A DNA stretch of 50,996 nucleotides from Oscillospiraceae bacterium (GCA_017406005.1 JAFQZI010000129.1:1-50996); one strand, 5' to 3'. Shown: positions 32,238-40,334, counted from the stretch's first letter. Numbers and translations are program-made. The notes: generated by a model from the sequence alone, not told the origin.

Positions 32238-33025
32238 AATCGCATTCCCTCTGTTTTATGTCTTGCGAATCGGACCAGAGAATCGATTTTTATGTTGATA
32301 TTATTGATCACAAAGTTTACAACAAACTCATCAGCAGGATGGTCAATGATATGATCAGGCGTGTCGATCTGGTGGATACAACCTTCCTTCATAACCATAA
32401 TCCTGTCAGATAAGGAAAAAGCTTCCTCCTGATCATGTGTTATATAAATCATTGTGGTGCCGAATTTTCGCTGCAGATCTTTCAGTTCACTTCTGAGAGT
32501 TAGACGCGTATCGACATCCAGAGCCGACATGGGTTCGTCAAGGAGAATAACATCAGGATTCAATGCAAGAGTACGGGCAATTGCAACTCTCTGCTGCTGA
32601 CCACCGGACAACTCACACGGTTTTTTATCCTGATGATCTGACAGTCCTACTAGATCAAGCATCTCTTTCGCTTTCCGATTTGCATTTCCTTTCGTATATA
32701 ATCCCTTTGTCGCAGAACTTTTTCTTAAAGCATATTCTACATTTTTCAAAGCCGACATATTTTCAAACAAAGCATAATTCTGAAAAACAAAACCCATATT
32801 TCTTTTTTCAGGGGCGAGCGCAGTAATATTTTTCCCGTCTTTCAAAATTGTTCCACATTCCGGAGATTCAAGTCCGATCAAAATCCTCAGGAGTGATGTC
32901 TTCCCGCATCCTGATGAACCCAAAACAGATAAGAACTCTCCTGTATGGACTGTAAAACTGACATCATGCAGCACCTGCAGTTTATCAAAAGCTTTACTCA
33001 GGTGTTTCACTTCAAGCTTTTCCAT
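32234..33025 (-). CDS. ABC transporter ATP-binding protein (PotA/FbpC/PhnT-like)
   Basis: A 263-residue ATPase: Walker A GSSGCGKTS, Q-loop FVFQNYALFENMSA, signature LSGGQQQRVAIA, Walker B VILLDEPMSALDVDTR, H-loop YITHDQEEAFS. The long C-terminal TOBE domain of PotA/FbpC types is reduced to about 30 residues. ATG 33025 is chosen for its CAGGAG site; an upstream ATG (33085) would extend into the terminator hairpin that separates this gene from the substrate-binding protein gene. Coupled to the permease by an ATGA overlap. Confidence 0.92.
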   Translation of the reverse strand: MEKLEVKHLSKAFDKLQVLHDVSFTVHTGEFLSVLGSSGCGKTSLLRILIGLESPECGTILKDGKNITALAPEKRNMGFVFQNYALFENMSALKNVEYALRKSSATKGLYTKGNANRKAKEMLDLVGLSDHQDKKPCELSGGQQQRVAIARTLALNPDVILLDEPMSALDVDTRLTLRSELKDLQRKFGTTMIYITHDQEEAFSLSDRIMVMKEGCIHQIDTPDHIIDHPADEFVVNFVINNINIKIDSLVRFARHKTEGMRL

Positions 33026-33049
33026 TTTTTTCTCCTGAATCATACTACT

Positions 33050-33080
33050 AAAAAAGGAGGAAGGGATCCCCTTCCTTCTT
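33050..33080 (-). terminator. Intra-operon terminator/attenuator after the substrate-binding protein gene
   Basis: Twelve pairs with one G-U (33054-33065 with 33069-33080; AAGAAGGAAGGG/CCCTTCCTCCTT) around a 3-base loop, followed on the minus strand by TTTTTT. Two bases after the stop at 33082 and 25 bases before the ATPase start, so it should make the binding protein more abundant than the membrane parts. Confidence 0.85.
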
Positions 33081-33081
33081 C

Positions 33082-34077
33082 TCAATACTCCCAGTTATCC
33101 AGCAACCTTGTTTTTTCTTCCGTGGTATTGCCGGACATATCCGCATAAGGAATGTCCTTTGGATAATTGGGCACATCATTTTCCTGCTCTATGAAGACCT
33201 GTTCCGGATAGAAGAGGGCTTTGTCTTCCGCAACCAGTGTACTGTAGAAGAAATCAAACACTTCCCTGACCGCTTTACGTTCCTGCTTTCCCTCCGGCAT
33301 CGCATATCCATAAAGAGAATATGGTGAACCTTCCTCAAAGAAAACTATCTTCAGATCTGCACCATCATTCACGGCTGTAACAGCCTGAGCCGTCATCCCA
33401 AGGCCTATCCCGACTTCTCCCTGGACAAGAGCATTCACCGGACCTGAACCGGAAGAAGTGAACTGCAGAACATTTTCTGCAAGACCATCAAAATAGTCAA
33501 ACGCCTCATCTTCGCCCCATGCATTCACAAGCATCTTAACAAACATATATCCGGTTCCAGAAGATTTCGGATTCGGCATAGAAATAAGATTCTTATACTC
33601 CGGTTTCAGAAGATCCTGAAAAGTCTCCGGTTCTTCAAGGCCTTTTTCCTCCAGCACTTTCGAATTGATGATTATTGCACCACCGTTTCTGGTCGCTGCG
33701 AGATATTTCCCGCACGCGACTTTACAGTCCTCCACATAGACAGACTGGTCATACGAAGAAACATCTGCCAGATACTGCTCCACAAGCCCGGCATAACTAA
33801 AATCCAGATCATAAAAGATATCCATATCTGTATCCGTGCCTTCAGCTGCGAGCTTTGCAGCAAGGTTTCCTGTGGGCATGTATTCAATCGTAATGGAATA
33901 TTCCGGGAACTCCTCCTGCAGGCGCTTCATAAAATATTCATTCCGGTACTCCTCAGCTCCCGAATAGATCACAACCCTCGTATCGTCATCAGCGAAGGCA
34001 CCACTTACGAGAGTGGAAGACAGCAAAGCGATCATTATCACAAGTAGACAAAGCTTTTCCCATTTCATAGTTTTCAT
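33082..34077 (-). CDS. ABC transporter substrate-binding protein, family 1/AfuA-PhnS-like
   Basis: A 331-residue exported binding protein. The signal peptide (1 to about 29, cleavage near AFA-DDD) has no lipobox cysteine. The mature protein begins RVVIYSGAEEYRNEYFMKRLQEEFP, as in the ferric/AEP/polyamine-binding group, and later has AATRNGGAIIINSKVLEE and LISMPNPKSSGTGYMFV. GTGY and the absence of the paired tyrosines typical of ferric-binding proteins are more in keeping with phosphonate or other small anion/zwitterion ligands, but that is not decisive. GGAGG lies eight bases before ATG 34077. First gene of the importer operon, with a strong promoter set in a palindrome. Confidence 0.88.
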   Translation of the reverse strand: MKTMKWEKLCLLVIMIALLSSTLVSGAFADDDTRVVIYSGAEEYRNEYFMKRLQEEFPEYSITIEYMPTGNLAAKLAAEGTDTDMDIFYDLDFSYAGLVEQYLADVSSYDQSVYVEDCKVACGKYLAATRNGGAIIINSKVLEEKGLEEPETFQDLLKPEYKNLISMPNPKSSGTGYMFVKMLVNAWGEDEAFDYFDGLAENVLQFTSSGSGPVNALVQGEVGIGLGMTAQAVTAVNDGADLKIVFFEEGSPYSLYGYAMPEGKQERKAVREVFDFFYSTLVAEDKALFYPEQVFIEQENDVPNYPKDIPYADMSGNTTEEKTRLLDNWEY

Positions 34078-34091
34078 TTACAAAACCTCCA

Positions 34092-34138
34092 TTTGTTCAT
34101 TTTAAGCTAATTATACTTAATATTTGAACAAAAGTCAA
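34092..34138 (-). promoter_or_regulatory. Importer promoter embedded in a long palindrome (candidate operator)
   Basis: Minus strand TTGACT (34138-34133), 17-base spacer, TATAAT (34115-34110). The -10 lies in the 9-base centre of an inverted repeat: TTTGTTCATTTTAAG (34092-34106) against CTTAATATTTGAACAAA (34116-34132). TTTGTTCA/TGAACAAA and TTAAG/CTTAA are exact. A repressor bound here would block the promoter. Confidence 0.72.
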
Positions 34139-34160
34139 TGTCAAAAACATCTGATTTCTT

Positions 34161-34199
34161 AAATAAAGAGAATGCCACTCCCAAAAAGCGGCATTCTCT
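34161..34199 (-). terminator. Terminator of the SGNH/YidC-transferase/cytidylyltransferase operon
   Basis: Ten perfect pairs (34167-34176 with 34190-34199; AGAGAATGCC/GGCATTCTCT), 13-base loop, then TTTATTT on the minus strand, seven bases after the stop at 34206. Confidence 0.85.
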
Positions 34200-34205
34200 G
34201 AACAA

Positions 34206-35096
34206 TTACACATTATAGGTCGGATCAACAGCCTTTAGTTCCTTAAATGTATCAATTTCAACGATATCTTCCTGTGTACATTCCCGTATGCTAATCTGAT
34301 AGTGATCCTTAAAGACGCTGAAAACTGTCTGATCCCAGTAAAGCTCTTTCCCGCCGGGCATCTCGTAAGCGCGCTTCAGATCATCTGCCAGCCGTGCACC
34401 GTCTTTGGGACTCCAGAAGGAAATCCCTATTTCCTGATAACAATTCATACCACCAATTTTCTGTTCACGAATCAGGCCGTCTTTCACGATGAAGCACCAG
34501 TCATCCGTACGTTCCCGATAAATACCAAGATAGTTGGACTGATACTGATATTTCTTTACTAACTCTTTGCGATAGAGAAGCAGGTCCGCCTCAAAAACAT
34601 AAGCTCCCTGAAGCAGATACCTTGCGCACATAGCAGATGAAATATTATTGGCATCATTATAGGCTATGTTTTCCAAGAATTTCAGCATGGGATATTTGTA
34701 CAATAGCTGATCAAACTGTTCGGCAAGATATCCTCGCACAATATAGATTTCATCAATGCCAGCCTGGAGGCAGGCATCGATCAGCCCATCTATTATTCTT
34801 TCTCCGTGGACACGGATCAATGGTTTCGGCGTATTAAATGTCAGCGGGACCATCCGTGTTCCAAATCCTGCAGCAATAAAAACCGCTCTTCTAACCTTGT
34901 ATGGTTCCAACAGCTCATACCCTAACGGGGTAACCCTGCCCTCCGAAAGAGCTTTCATTTCTACCAGTTCTTTTACCGTTCTATTAATCAGGCCCAAAGA
35001 ATAGTCCGTCCGCTGTTCCATCTGACGCTGCGTCATCACTTTTTCTTCTGCGGCAAGCAATTCCAGGATATCAAATTGTCTCTTTGTCAATGCCAA
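34206..35096 (-). CDS. Winged-helix/LicC-like cytidylyltransferase fusion
   Basis: A 296-residue cytoplasmic protein in two parts. Residues 1-65 are a winged helix (TKRQFDILELLAAEEKVMTQRQMEQ, then a recognition helix SLGLINRTVKELVEM). From 69 comes a nucleotidyltransferase domain: FIAAGFGTRMVPLTFNTPKPL (NTP loop and metal site), DEIYIVRGY, YNDANNISSAMCARYLL and FEADLLL. This is the LicC pattern, CTP:phosphocholine cytidylyltransferase; related PntC enzymes use 2-aminoethylphosphonate. It would supply a CDP/CMP-activated headgroup to the transferase encoded six bases upstream. The fused DNA-binding domain suggests it also senses substrate and could regulate the neighbouring importer. Weak ribosome site, likely translated by coupling. 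Confidence 0.85.
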   Translation of the reverse strand: MALTKRQFDILELLAAEEKVMTQRQMEQRTDYSLGLINRTVKELVEMKALSEGRVTPLGYELLEPYKVRRAVFIAAGFGTRMVPLTFNTPKPLIRVHGERIIDGLIDACLQAGIDEIYIVRGYLAEQFDQLLYKYPMLKFLENIAYNDANNISSAMCARYLLQGAYVFEADLLLYRKELVKKYQYQSNYLGIYRERTDDWCFIVKDGLIREQKIGGMNCYQEIGISFWSPKDGARLADDLKRAYEMPGGKELYWDQTVFSVFKDHYQISIRECTQEDIVEIDTFKELKAVDPTYNV

Positions 35097-35102
35097 CTTT
35101 TT

Positions 35103-36923
35103 TCACCCCTGTTTCGTCATCTCTATTAATCTTCGAATCAAATAATCTGAGCCGACTAAAGCTGATCTTCCAATATTGTAAAGAGACTGCTCTCTCAGCA
35201 CGGCAATACTCTCAGGTGAAAAGGTGCTCTCATGCAGAAGCCTGTCCACTGAGGGAATCAGTTTTTCCATATCATCCGGCTGCAGTGAAATTCCTATTTT
35301 ATCACGTATCAAAATATCAAACGGCTCAACCGGAATATCCCGATAATCCGGATTCATCACTTTCATCGGTGTGTTGACGAACAGGCATGGCTTCAATGTC
35401 GTAAAAGAATACTCATAGGCGATCCCTGACCAGTCCGTTATCAGAATATCAGCATTGAAAACCGTACTGTTTGATGAGAAATCTTCCTGAAGGAGAAAAT
35501 TATCAGAAGAAGAATACCGTACTCGCAAGGCTCTTATCTTTTCCTTATTATGACGTACGTACTGAGGATGAGGCCGCACAACAATCCTTAATCGCTGTGG
35601 AAGCAAATATTCAAGCATTTCATCCAGACAGGAGTCCATAATATTGTCTTCCTGCCAGGATGGAGCAATCAGGATTACGGGTGGGTCATTGATGACAGGA
35701 TGTTGTTCGGAATAGGCACGAATCATATTATCGATCAAAGCATAGCCGTACTTTACCAGCACCTTTTCCTTCAGGCCGTATACCCTCTCCTGAGCACGAA
35801 TCTCTTCATAGACAAAGTCATTGGTGCAGAACACTGTATCAAATGCATCAAGCGCCCCCTTCTGATACATCAGATTGATGCTGCCCATCCCATGATCCAT
35901 ATACACATACTCAACAGTATTCCGCACCATGGAGCGTTTGATATAATACTTCTGCAGGTCCGGGGTCGTCATCACAACGATGTCCGCATCCATGCGCATC
36001 ATCAGAACCATCAGTTTTTCTTCGATGTAGTAGGTATGGAAGCTGTCACTTTCCAGCGAAAAAACCTCATCCTCAGTGTCTGACGAAATGTAGTGGATGA
36101 TAATATCCGTACGCCGCAAGATGGTCTCTATCACATCACGAAAATACTTATAAAAGCCGTTTTTCTCGGAATAGAATACAATCTGCTTATTCGGGAATGC
36201 AAGGAACCGCTTATAGTCTGCCTTCTCTCGTCGCACAAGCTCTTTTGACCGCTTGTGTTTCGTGACGGTAGACATTTTTTCAACCTTTTCCAGCTCTTCC
36301 CTGCTCTCGGCAAGTGCTTCATAATCAATATACTTTTTCGGGCTTATCCAGGCATTGAGCAGATACATCTGGGCAGTTGCCATCAAATTGCTGCAAATCC
36401 AGTAAAAAGCAACCCCCTTTGAGACAAACAGCCCAAGATAGAGTGATAGTGAGACAGAAAACACGAGCGTTCCCCACTGGTTTGCCTTACTCTGTTCTGA
36501 CTGCAATACATTCGATCTGTTCTGTGCAAGGCACATTATCAGAGCCGATAACGCCGCCAGAACAGGCATATAGAGCGGAGAACCCTCTTCCGATGCCGGG
36601 ATTGCCTTCACCACGCCCATCAGGATAACAAGCTGGAGAAGCGTTGGGATCAGATCGAGCATCGGGTGGTAGTTTTCCCGCTTGTACAGGTGGTACTGTT
36701 CTTCCGAAATCTTATCTTTGTTGCCAAAGTATTTTGCCTTGATGCGGTTCATCTCCGGGTACATCTTCACCATTTTAATGGAGTTTTTCTGTACCAGCAC
36801 AGAGACCGGCAAGAGGAGAATCTTCGTAAGCAGCGTAAAGGCGACAATGGCCCACCAGAAGTTACCGGTAAGGCCATTGCACCAATTCAGCAGGATGCCG
36901 AAAAATCTTCCCAGATATTCCAT
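35103..36923 (-). CDS. YidC/Oxa1-like domain fused to a CDP-glycerol glycerophosphotransferase-type (TagB/TagF) domain
   Basis: A 606-residue bifunctional-looking protein. Residues 1 to about 200 follow YidC: WWAIVAFTLLTKILLLPVS, a charged cytoplasmic hairpin (MVKMYPEMNRIKAKYFGNKD), YHPMLDLIPTLLQLVILMGVV and two further helices ending FYWICSNLMATAQMYLL. The groove arginine of canonical YidC appears as Lys34. A charged linker leads to a GT-B-like transferase from about 245: YVYMDHGMGSIN, ILIAPSWQEDN, RIVVRPHPQYVRH, LITDWSGIAYEYSF, as in enzymes moving glycerol- or ribitol-phosphate from CDP donors. It sits three bases after the SGNH gene and six before the cytidylyltransferase, so donor synthesis and transfer are encoded together. 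Not a housekeeping insertase. Confidence 0.88.
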   Translation of the reverse strand: MEYLGRFFGILLNWCNGLTGNFWWAIVAFTLLTKILLLPVSVLVQKNSIKMVKMYPEMNRIKAKYFGNKDKISEEQYHLYKRENYHPMLDLIPTLLQLVILMGVVKAIPASEEGSPLYMPVLAALSALIMCLAQNRSNVLQSEQSKANQWGTLVFSVSLSLYLGLFVSKGVAFYWICSNLMATAQMYLLNAWISPKKYIDYEALAESREELEKVEKMSTVTKHKRSKELVRREKADYKRFLAFPNKQIVFYSEKNGFYKYFRDVIETILRRTDIIIHYISSDTEDEVFSLESDSFHTYYIEEKLMVLMMRMDADIVVMTTPDLQKYYIKRSMVRNTVEYVYMDHGMGSINLMYQKGALDAFDTVFCTNDFVYEEIRAQERVYGLKEKVLVKYGYALIDNMIRAYSEQHPVINDPPVILIAPSWQEDNIMDSCLDEMLEYLLPQRLRIVVRPHPQYVRHNKEKIRALRVRYSSSDNFLLQEDFSSNSTVFNADILITDWSGIAYEYSFTTLKPCLFVNTPMKVMNPDYRDIPVEPFDILIRDKIGISLQPDDMEKLIPSVDRLLHESTFSPESIAVLREQSLYNIGRSALVGSDYLIRRLIEMTKQG

Positions 36924-36926
36924 AAA

Positions 36927-38177
36927 TCAATTTTCTTCCTTATAGTCTGTAAAAAGTATTCCGAAAAAGCTGTCTGCATGTTCCTTCTGCAGAAACCGGA
37001 TCCGGAGATCGCCCCGGAATGTGTCCGGAGATTCAGATACTCTGCTGATTTTCATCAGGTTAAAACCGATGCTCATATAATCTTCTTCCGAATAGTAAAG
37101 TTCATCGTTACGGAATATTTCAAAAAGGTTTTCTCCCGGACAACGGCTGCGGTTGATGCCGAGAATACCTTTCTGAGGCCGATCGAAGTGAATCGTCCAC
37201 TCCGTATCGCTGACCCTTGTAAAGTCACTCGACGGAAAATACCGGAAACTCTCATAGGGTAAAATGCCCTCTGTATCAAGCGGATCCGGCAATTCTCTGT
37301 CATAACGGTAGATTCGGCTGTCAAATATCTCACCGTTCTGCAAGACGTCGCGGATCATTCCGATTTTCCGGTTGAATTCCTCCGCCGTGCTGGTACGAAT
37401 CACTTCCTCCACCGTGCAGGCATAAATATCCTGGCCGATACCGTTCGGGTGGACTCCGTCAGCGGAGAGAGCCTCATATGAATAGCCGCTGTCTTCAAAA
37501 GCTTTGATGGTATCGGCAAGCTGGAGACCATAATGCCCGGATATTTTTATGATATCCTGCATTTTTTCGGTATACTCGCGCTGGGAACTCTCCACTACAG
37601 CAATAACTGACGGAAGCTCATTTTTGATCAGGATTTCCCGGATCAGCGCTTCATAATCCGCTGCAAACCCCTGAGGGACATCATTCTGCCCGTAGCAGAC
37701 GATGACAAGGTCATAGGCAATACCGTCCTCCAGAAGCTTTTCGCTGACGAACCCGCTGTAGCTGGTATTGCTCCCTAGAGAAATATTCCTGATGGTACAG
37801 CTGACCAGATAGTTATCTTCGATCCATGCCGCAACATCGTTTGTCCACGGCATGGCGCCGATAGAATCTCCAACGACGAGAAGACGGATATCTTCCCCAC
37901 AGGCAAGCTTCTGATAGGCATTCAGCCCTCCCCCGGAAGCGACAACACTGTCAAGCTCCTTTAACAGGTCTTCCCGAAGCGCCGCAATTTCCGGCTGAGG
38001 GTCTGGTTCTTTCATCATCCATGCCCCGGAAAGATTCTGAAGAGCCTCAATATCATCGTTCTGGCGTTTTTCATGGTGAAGCCATTTATAGCCGGCCGCT
38101 GCAGCGCCTGCGAGAAAAACAAGCACCAGAAACACCGCAAGAACAATCGCGAGGGATCTATTCCCAGCTTTTTTCAT
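36927..38177 (-). CDS. Membrane-anchored SGNH/GDSL hydrolase
   Basis: About 416 residues: a short cytoplasmic N-terminus, one membrane anchor (SLAIVLAVFLVLVFLAG), then an extracellular esterase. SGNH blocks: block I LLVVGDSIGAMPW, block II around ISLGSNTSYSG, block III VIVCYGQNDVP and block V GVHPNGIGQDIYA, so Ser, Gly, Asn and His are present. About 150 C-terminal residues form a separate beta domain. Such enzymes deacetylate or de-esterify surface polysaccharides and teichoic polymers. The start is uncertain: ATG 38177 follows the small gene by seven bases, ATG 38222 would overlap it by 38; neither has a good ribosome site. Three bases before the YidC/transferase gene. Confidence 0.82.
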   Translation of the reverse strand: MKKAGNRSLAIVLAVFLVLVFLAGAAAAGYKWLHHEKRQNDDIEALQNLSGAWMMKEPDPQPEIAALREDLLKELDSVVASGGGLNAYQKLACGEDIRLLVVGDSIGAMPWTNDVAAWIEDNYLVSCTIRNISLGSNTSYSGFVSEKLLEDGIAYDLVIVCYGQNDVPQGFAADYEALIREILIKNELPSVIAVVESSQREYTEKMQDIIKISGHYGLQLADTIKAFEDSGYSYEALSADGVHPNGIGQDIYACTVEEVIRTSTAEEFNRKIGMIRDVLQNGEIFDSRIYRYDRELPDPLDTEGILPYESFRYFPSSDFTRVSDTEWTIHFDRPQKGILGINRSRCPGENLFEIFRNDELYYSEEDYMSIGFNLMKISRVSESPDTFRGDLRIRFLQKEHADSFFGILFTDYKEEN

Positions 38178-38184
38178 AACAGGA

Positions 38185-38442
38185 TCAGAGATTTTCTTTC
38201 TGAGAAGCTTCCTGCTCCTCATCCTTCAGGTGAATTTCGCGCTTCGTGCCCTCTCCCTGTTCTTTTTTAAAAAAAGCCGCAATTTTATGACGAAAAACCG
38301 TGGCCAGCGCCCCGATTGCAACGACCACCGCCGCTATTGCCTGCGCCGTATACGTCACGGCAGAGGGATCAATATACTCTGCCGATGCACTGACAGTACA
38401 GATCACTGCAAAGCATACAAAATAGAAAATAAAACCGAACAT
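38185..38442 (-). CDS. Small membrane protein opening the transferase operon
   Basis: 85 residues: an N-terminal hydrophobic segment that may be a signal peptide (MFGFIFYFVCFAVICTVSASA), the phrase EYIDPSAVTYTAQAIAAVVVAIGALATVF forming a second helix, and a charged tail (KKEQGEGTKREIH). The YIDPSxxTY-plus-helix arrangement is one I recall from small Clostridial proteins near envelope phosphotransferase/sulfatase genes; function unknown. It is the first gene after a near-perfect promoter. Confidence 0.68.
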   Translation of the reverse strand: MFGFIFYFVCFAVICTVSASAEYIDPSAVTYTAQAIAAVVVAIGALATVFRHKIAAFFKKEQGEGTKREIHLKDEEQEASQKENL

Positions 38443-38478
38443 TTCCCCGTCCCCGCTTTTCTTTTCAAAATTGAAATC

Positions 38479-38507
38479 ATTTTACACATCTCCGTACCTT
38501 CTGTCAA
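38479..38507 (-). promoter_or_regulatory. Sigma-A promoter of the SGNH/YidC-transferase/cytidylyltransferase operon
   Basis: Minus strand TTGACA (38507-38502), 17-base spacer, TAAAAT (38484-38479), 36 bases before ATG 38442. One of the best promoters in the window, so this operon does not rely on read-through from polC. Confidence 0.82.
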
Positions 38508-38512
38508 GGCTG

Positions 38513-38560
38513 CTTCTTTTCTGAAGTCAGAAGAAACTTCTTTTCTGAAATCAGAAGAAA
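38513..38560. repeat. Two tandem 24-bp palindromic repeats
   Basis: Unit CTTCTTTTCTGAARTCAGAAGAAA occurs twice head to tail (38513-38536 and 38537-38560) with one base different, and each unit is itself near-palindromic (TTCTTTTCTGA / TCAGAAGAA). They lie between the sulfatase stop (38568) and the next promoter, as two successive small hairpins or a double binding site. Confidence 0.75.
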
Positions 38561-38567
38561 CCGGCTG

Positions 38568-40295
38568 TCAGCTCCTCGGGAGCCGCTCTTTCGAGACAGC
38601 GTTGCCGGAATAAAGAATATCCCAGTCATTACCCGTGAGCGTCCAGTTGGAGAGATCGGCAGCATCGCCCCGGATGCTGTATTCACGAAGGGCAATTTCT
38701 CCATCGCCCCAGGATCGCTGCGCAGTATAGTAATAGATCCTCTCACGCTCTTCCCCTTCTTCGTGCGTGTATAGGGCAGGTGCATAGGAAGAGCTGTCAA
38801 TCCCAAGCTGCTCCAGAACCGTTGCAAACAGATCGTCATGACATACAGGGGCATCGGAGGTCTCTATCGGCTTGCTGCTGTCTGCCGCAACAGGTTTGAA
38901 AAGCATCACGCAGCAGGGAGGACTGTGAAGGACAAGATCCTCCGCTTCATTCTGGTTGCCGTGGTCCGCTGTCACAATGATGGCGGTATTATCATAGATC
39001 CCGCACTCTTTCAGGAAGCGGATATAGGCACTGAGGATCAGAAAATCGCCGCGGGCGGCGTCCGTCTGGGAAGCGTTGGGATCATATTCCGCTTTCTCAT
39101 TCATATAGCATCCGGGATGCGGGCCAAACAGATGATAAAGGCGAAATGTTGATGGATAGCTTTCATTCACCGTAACCTGTTCGCTGAGGAGCCTGTCGTA
39201 AAACTCAAAATCGTTGTTGGTCATCGTAAAGTAATGGTCTGGGAGCACTTTCATCACATTCCGGTTGATCGGATCCGGTGTGTAATAGAAAAGCGGCTTC
39301 AGCAGATAGGGCATTTCCCTGTACCCACCCAGGCGGATCATGGCTTTCACGAGATTTTTCACCGACAGGATCGAAAACGCACCGCTATCATACGATGTTA
39401 CATTATCGACCTTCGAATACGCATCTCTATCCAGATAATTCAGGGATGTATAAAGACGGATATCCGTTTCGGCATCATCCATCGCTGGGAGAAACGTTCC
39501 GTTCTCATAGGCCTGGCGGATGTATTCCCGTTCCGGAAGATCAAAATAGCACTTTTCCTCTGTCAGAAGATACGGGAGAGCTGGATACGTCCGGCTGTAT
39601 TTGGATGTGCAGTTCCGGTAATTGGTAAAACCGGTATACTCTTTGAACAGATCCGGATCCGCTTCAAGCGCTGCATCGACATATTCACGGTCACAGGTGT
39701 CGAGAATAAAATAGAGAACATTCCTTCCGGGAGAAAGCTCAAATTCGCCCTGTGTGGAAAGATACAGATCCTTGTTCAGATCTTCTTTGGCAAGAGACAT
39801 TCTTGTGGAAATAAGCCCGGTACCCTGGATAATCAGCAGTGCTGCCGACACGAGGAGCAGCACCTCCCGCAGTTTTGCTTCCCCTGCATGACATTTCAGA
39901 AAGACGCAGAACAGCAGAAAGCAGACTGCAATCCCTGCCCACACGGCCAGATTCTTCAGTACTGTTTCTTGTGTGAAGGGGACATTCTCCCCCATCATCT
40001 CCATCATCTGGCCATTCAAAAAGAGCATCTGCACATAAAAGCAGATTCCCCCCAGCGTTGTAATCGCCGCAATCCAGAGCACCGCTTTCCCGGGGAGCAG
40101 CGCCTCGATCGCAGAAATTACCACCGCTATCCCGATTGCAACCGCAAGCATAATCCACCAGACATGGCGGACAGGAAACGTGAACTCTTCCAGGTTACGG
40201 AAAAAAACCTCCAGTGAGGAGAAGAACAACGCGGTCAACCAGAACAGGAGATTGGCTGACAGAGCTGTCAGAACTTTTTGGCTGTATTTTTTCAT
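38568..40295 (-). CDS. Membrane-bound sulfatase/alkaline-phosphatase superfamily protein (LtaS-like layout)
   Basis: A 575-residue protein with five N-terminal membrane helices (to about residue 165) and an extracellular hydrolase domain. ILDTCDREYVDAAL gives the first metal-binding Asp, NCTSKYSRTYPALPYLLT is where the nucleophile Thr/Ser should be, and VTADHGNQNEAED is the C-terminal Asp-His metal site. The layout is that of polyglycerol-phosphate synthases and phosphoethanolamine transferases, but sequence alone does not separate these. It starts 39 bases after polC without an intervening terminator, so it may share the polC transcript. Context suggests a role with the downstream polymer-modifying genes. 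Confidence 0.82.
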   Translation of the reverse strand: MKKYSQKVLTALSANLLFWLTALFFSSLEVFFRNLEEFTFPVRHVWWIMLAVAIGIAVVISAIEALLPGKAVLWIAAITTLGGICFYVQMLFLNGQMMEMMGENVPFTQETVLKNLAVWAGIAVCFLLFCVFLKCHAGEAKLREVLLLVSAALLIIQGTGLISTRMSLAKEDLNKDLYLSTQGEFELSPGRNVLYFILDTCDREYVDAALEADPDLFKEYTGFTNYRNCTSKYSRTYPALPYLLTEEKCYFDLPEREYIRQAYENGTFLPAMDDAETDIRLYTSLNYLDRDAYSKVDNVTSYDSGAFSILSVKNLVKAMIRLGGYREMPYLLKPLFYYTPDPINRNVMKVLPDHYFTMTNNDFEFYDRLLSEQVTVNESYPSTFRLYHLFGPHPGCYMNEKAEYDPNASQTDAARGDFLILSAYIRFLKECGIYDNTAIIVTADHGNQNEAEDLVLHSPPCCVMLFKPVAADSSKPIETSDAPVCHDDLFATVLEQLGIDSSSYAPALYTHEEGEERERIYYYTAQRSWGDGEIALREYSIRGDAADLSNWTLTGNDWDILYSGNAVSKERLPRS

Positions 40296-40334
40296 AGCAG
40301 GAACCTCACTTTTGTGCTGAACGAAGGAATCTCC

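Noticed and set aside
30645-34077. Firm assignment of the importer as a ferric iron system
   Set aside because: The family also covers 2-aminoethylphosphonate and polyamine systems; the binding protein lacks the obvious paired tyrosines of ferric-binding proteins, and the gene context favours a headgroup precursor.
38513-38560. CRISPR-like array
   Set aside because: Only two contiguous palindromic units without spacers and no cas genes.
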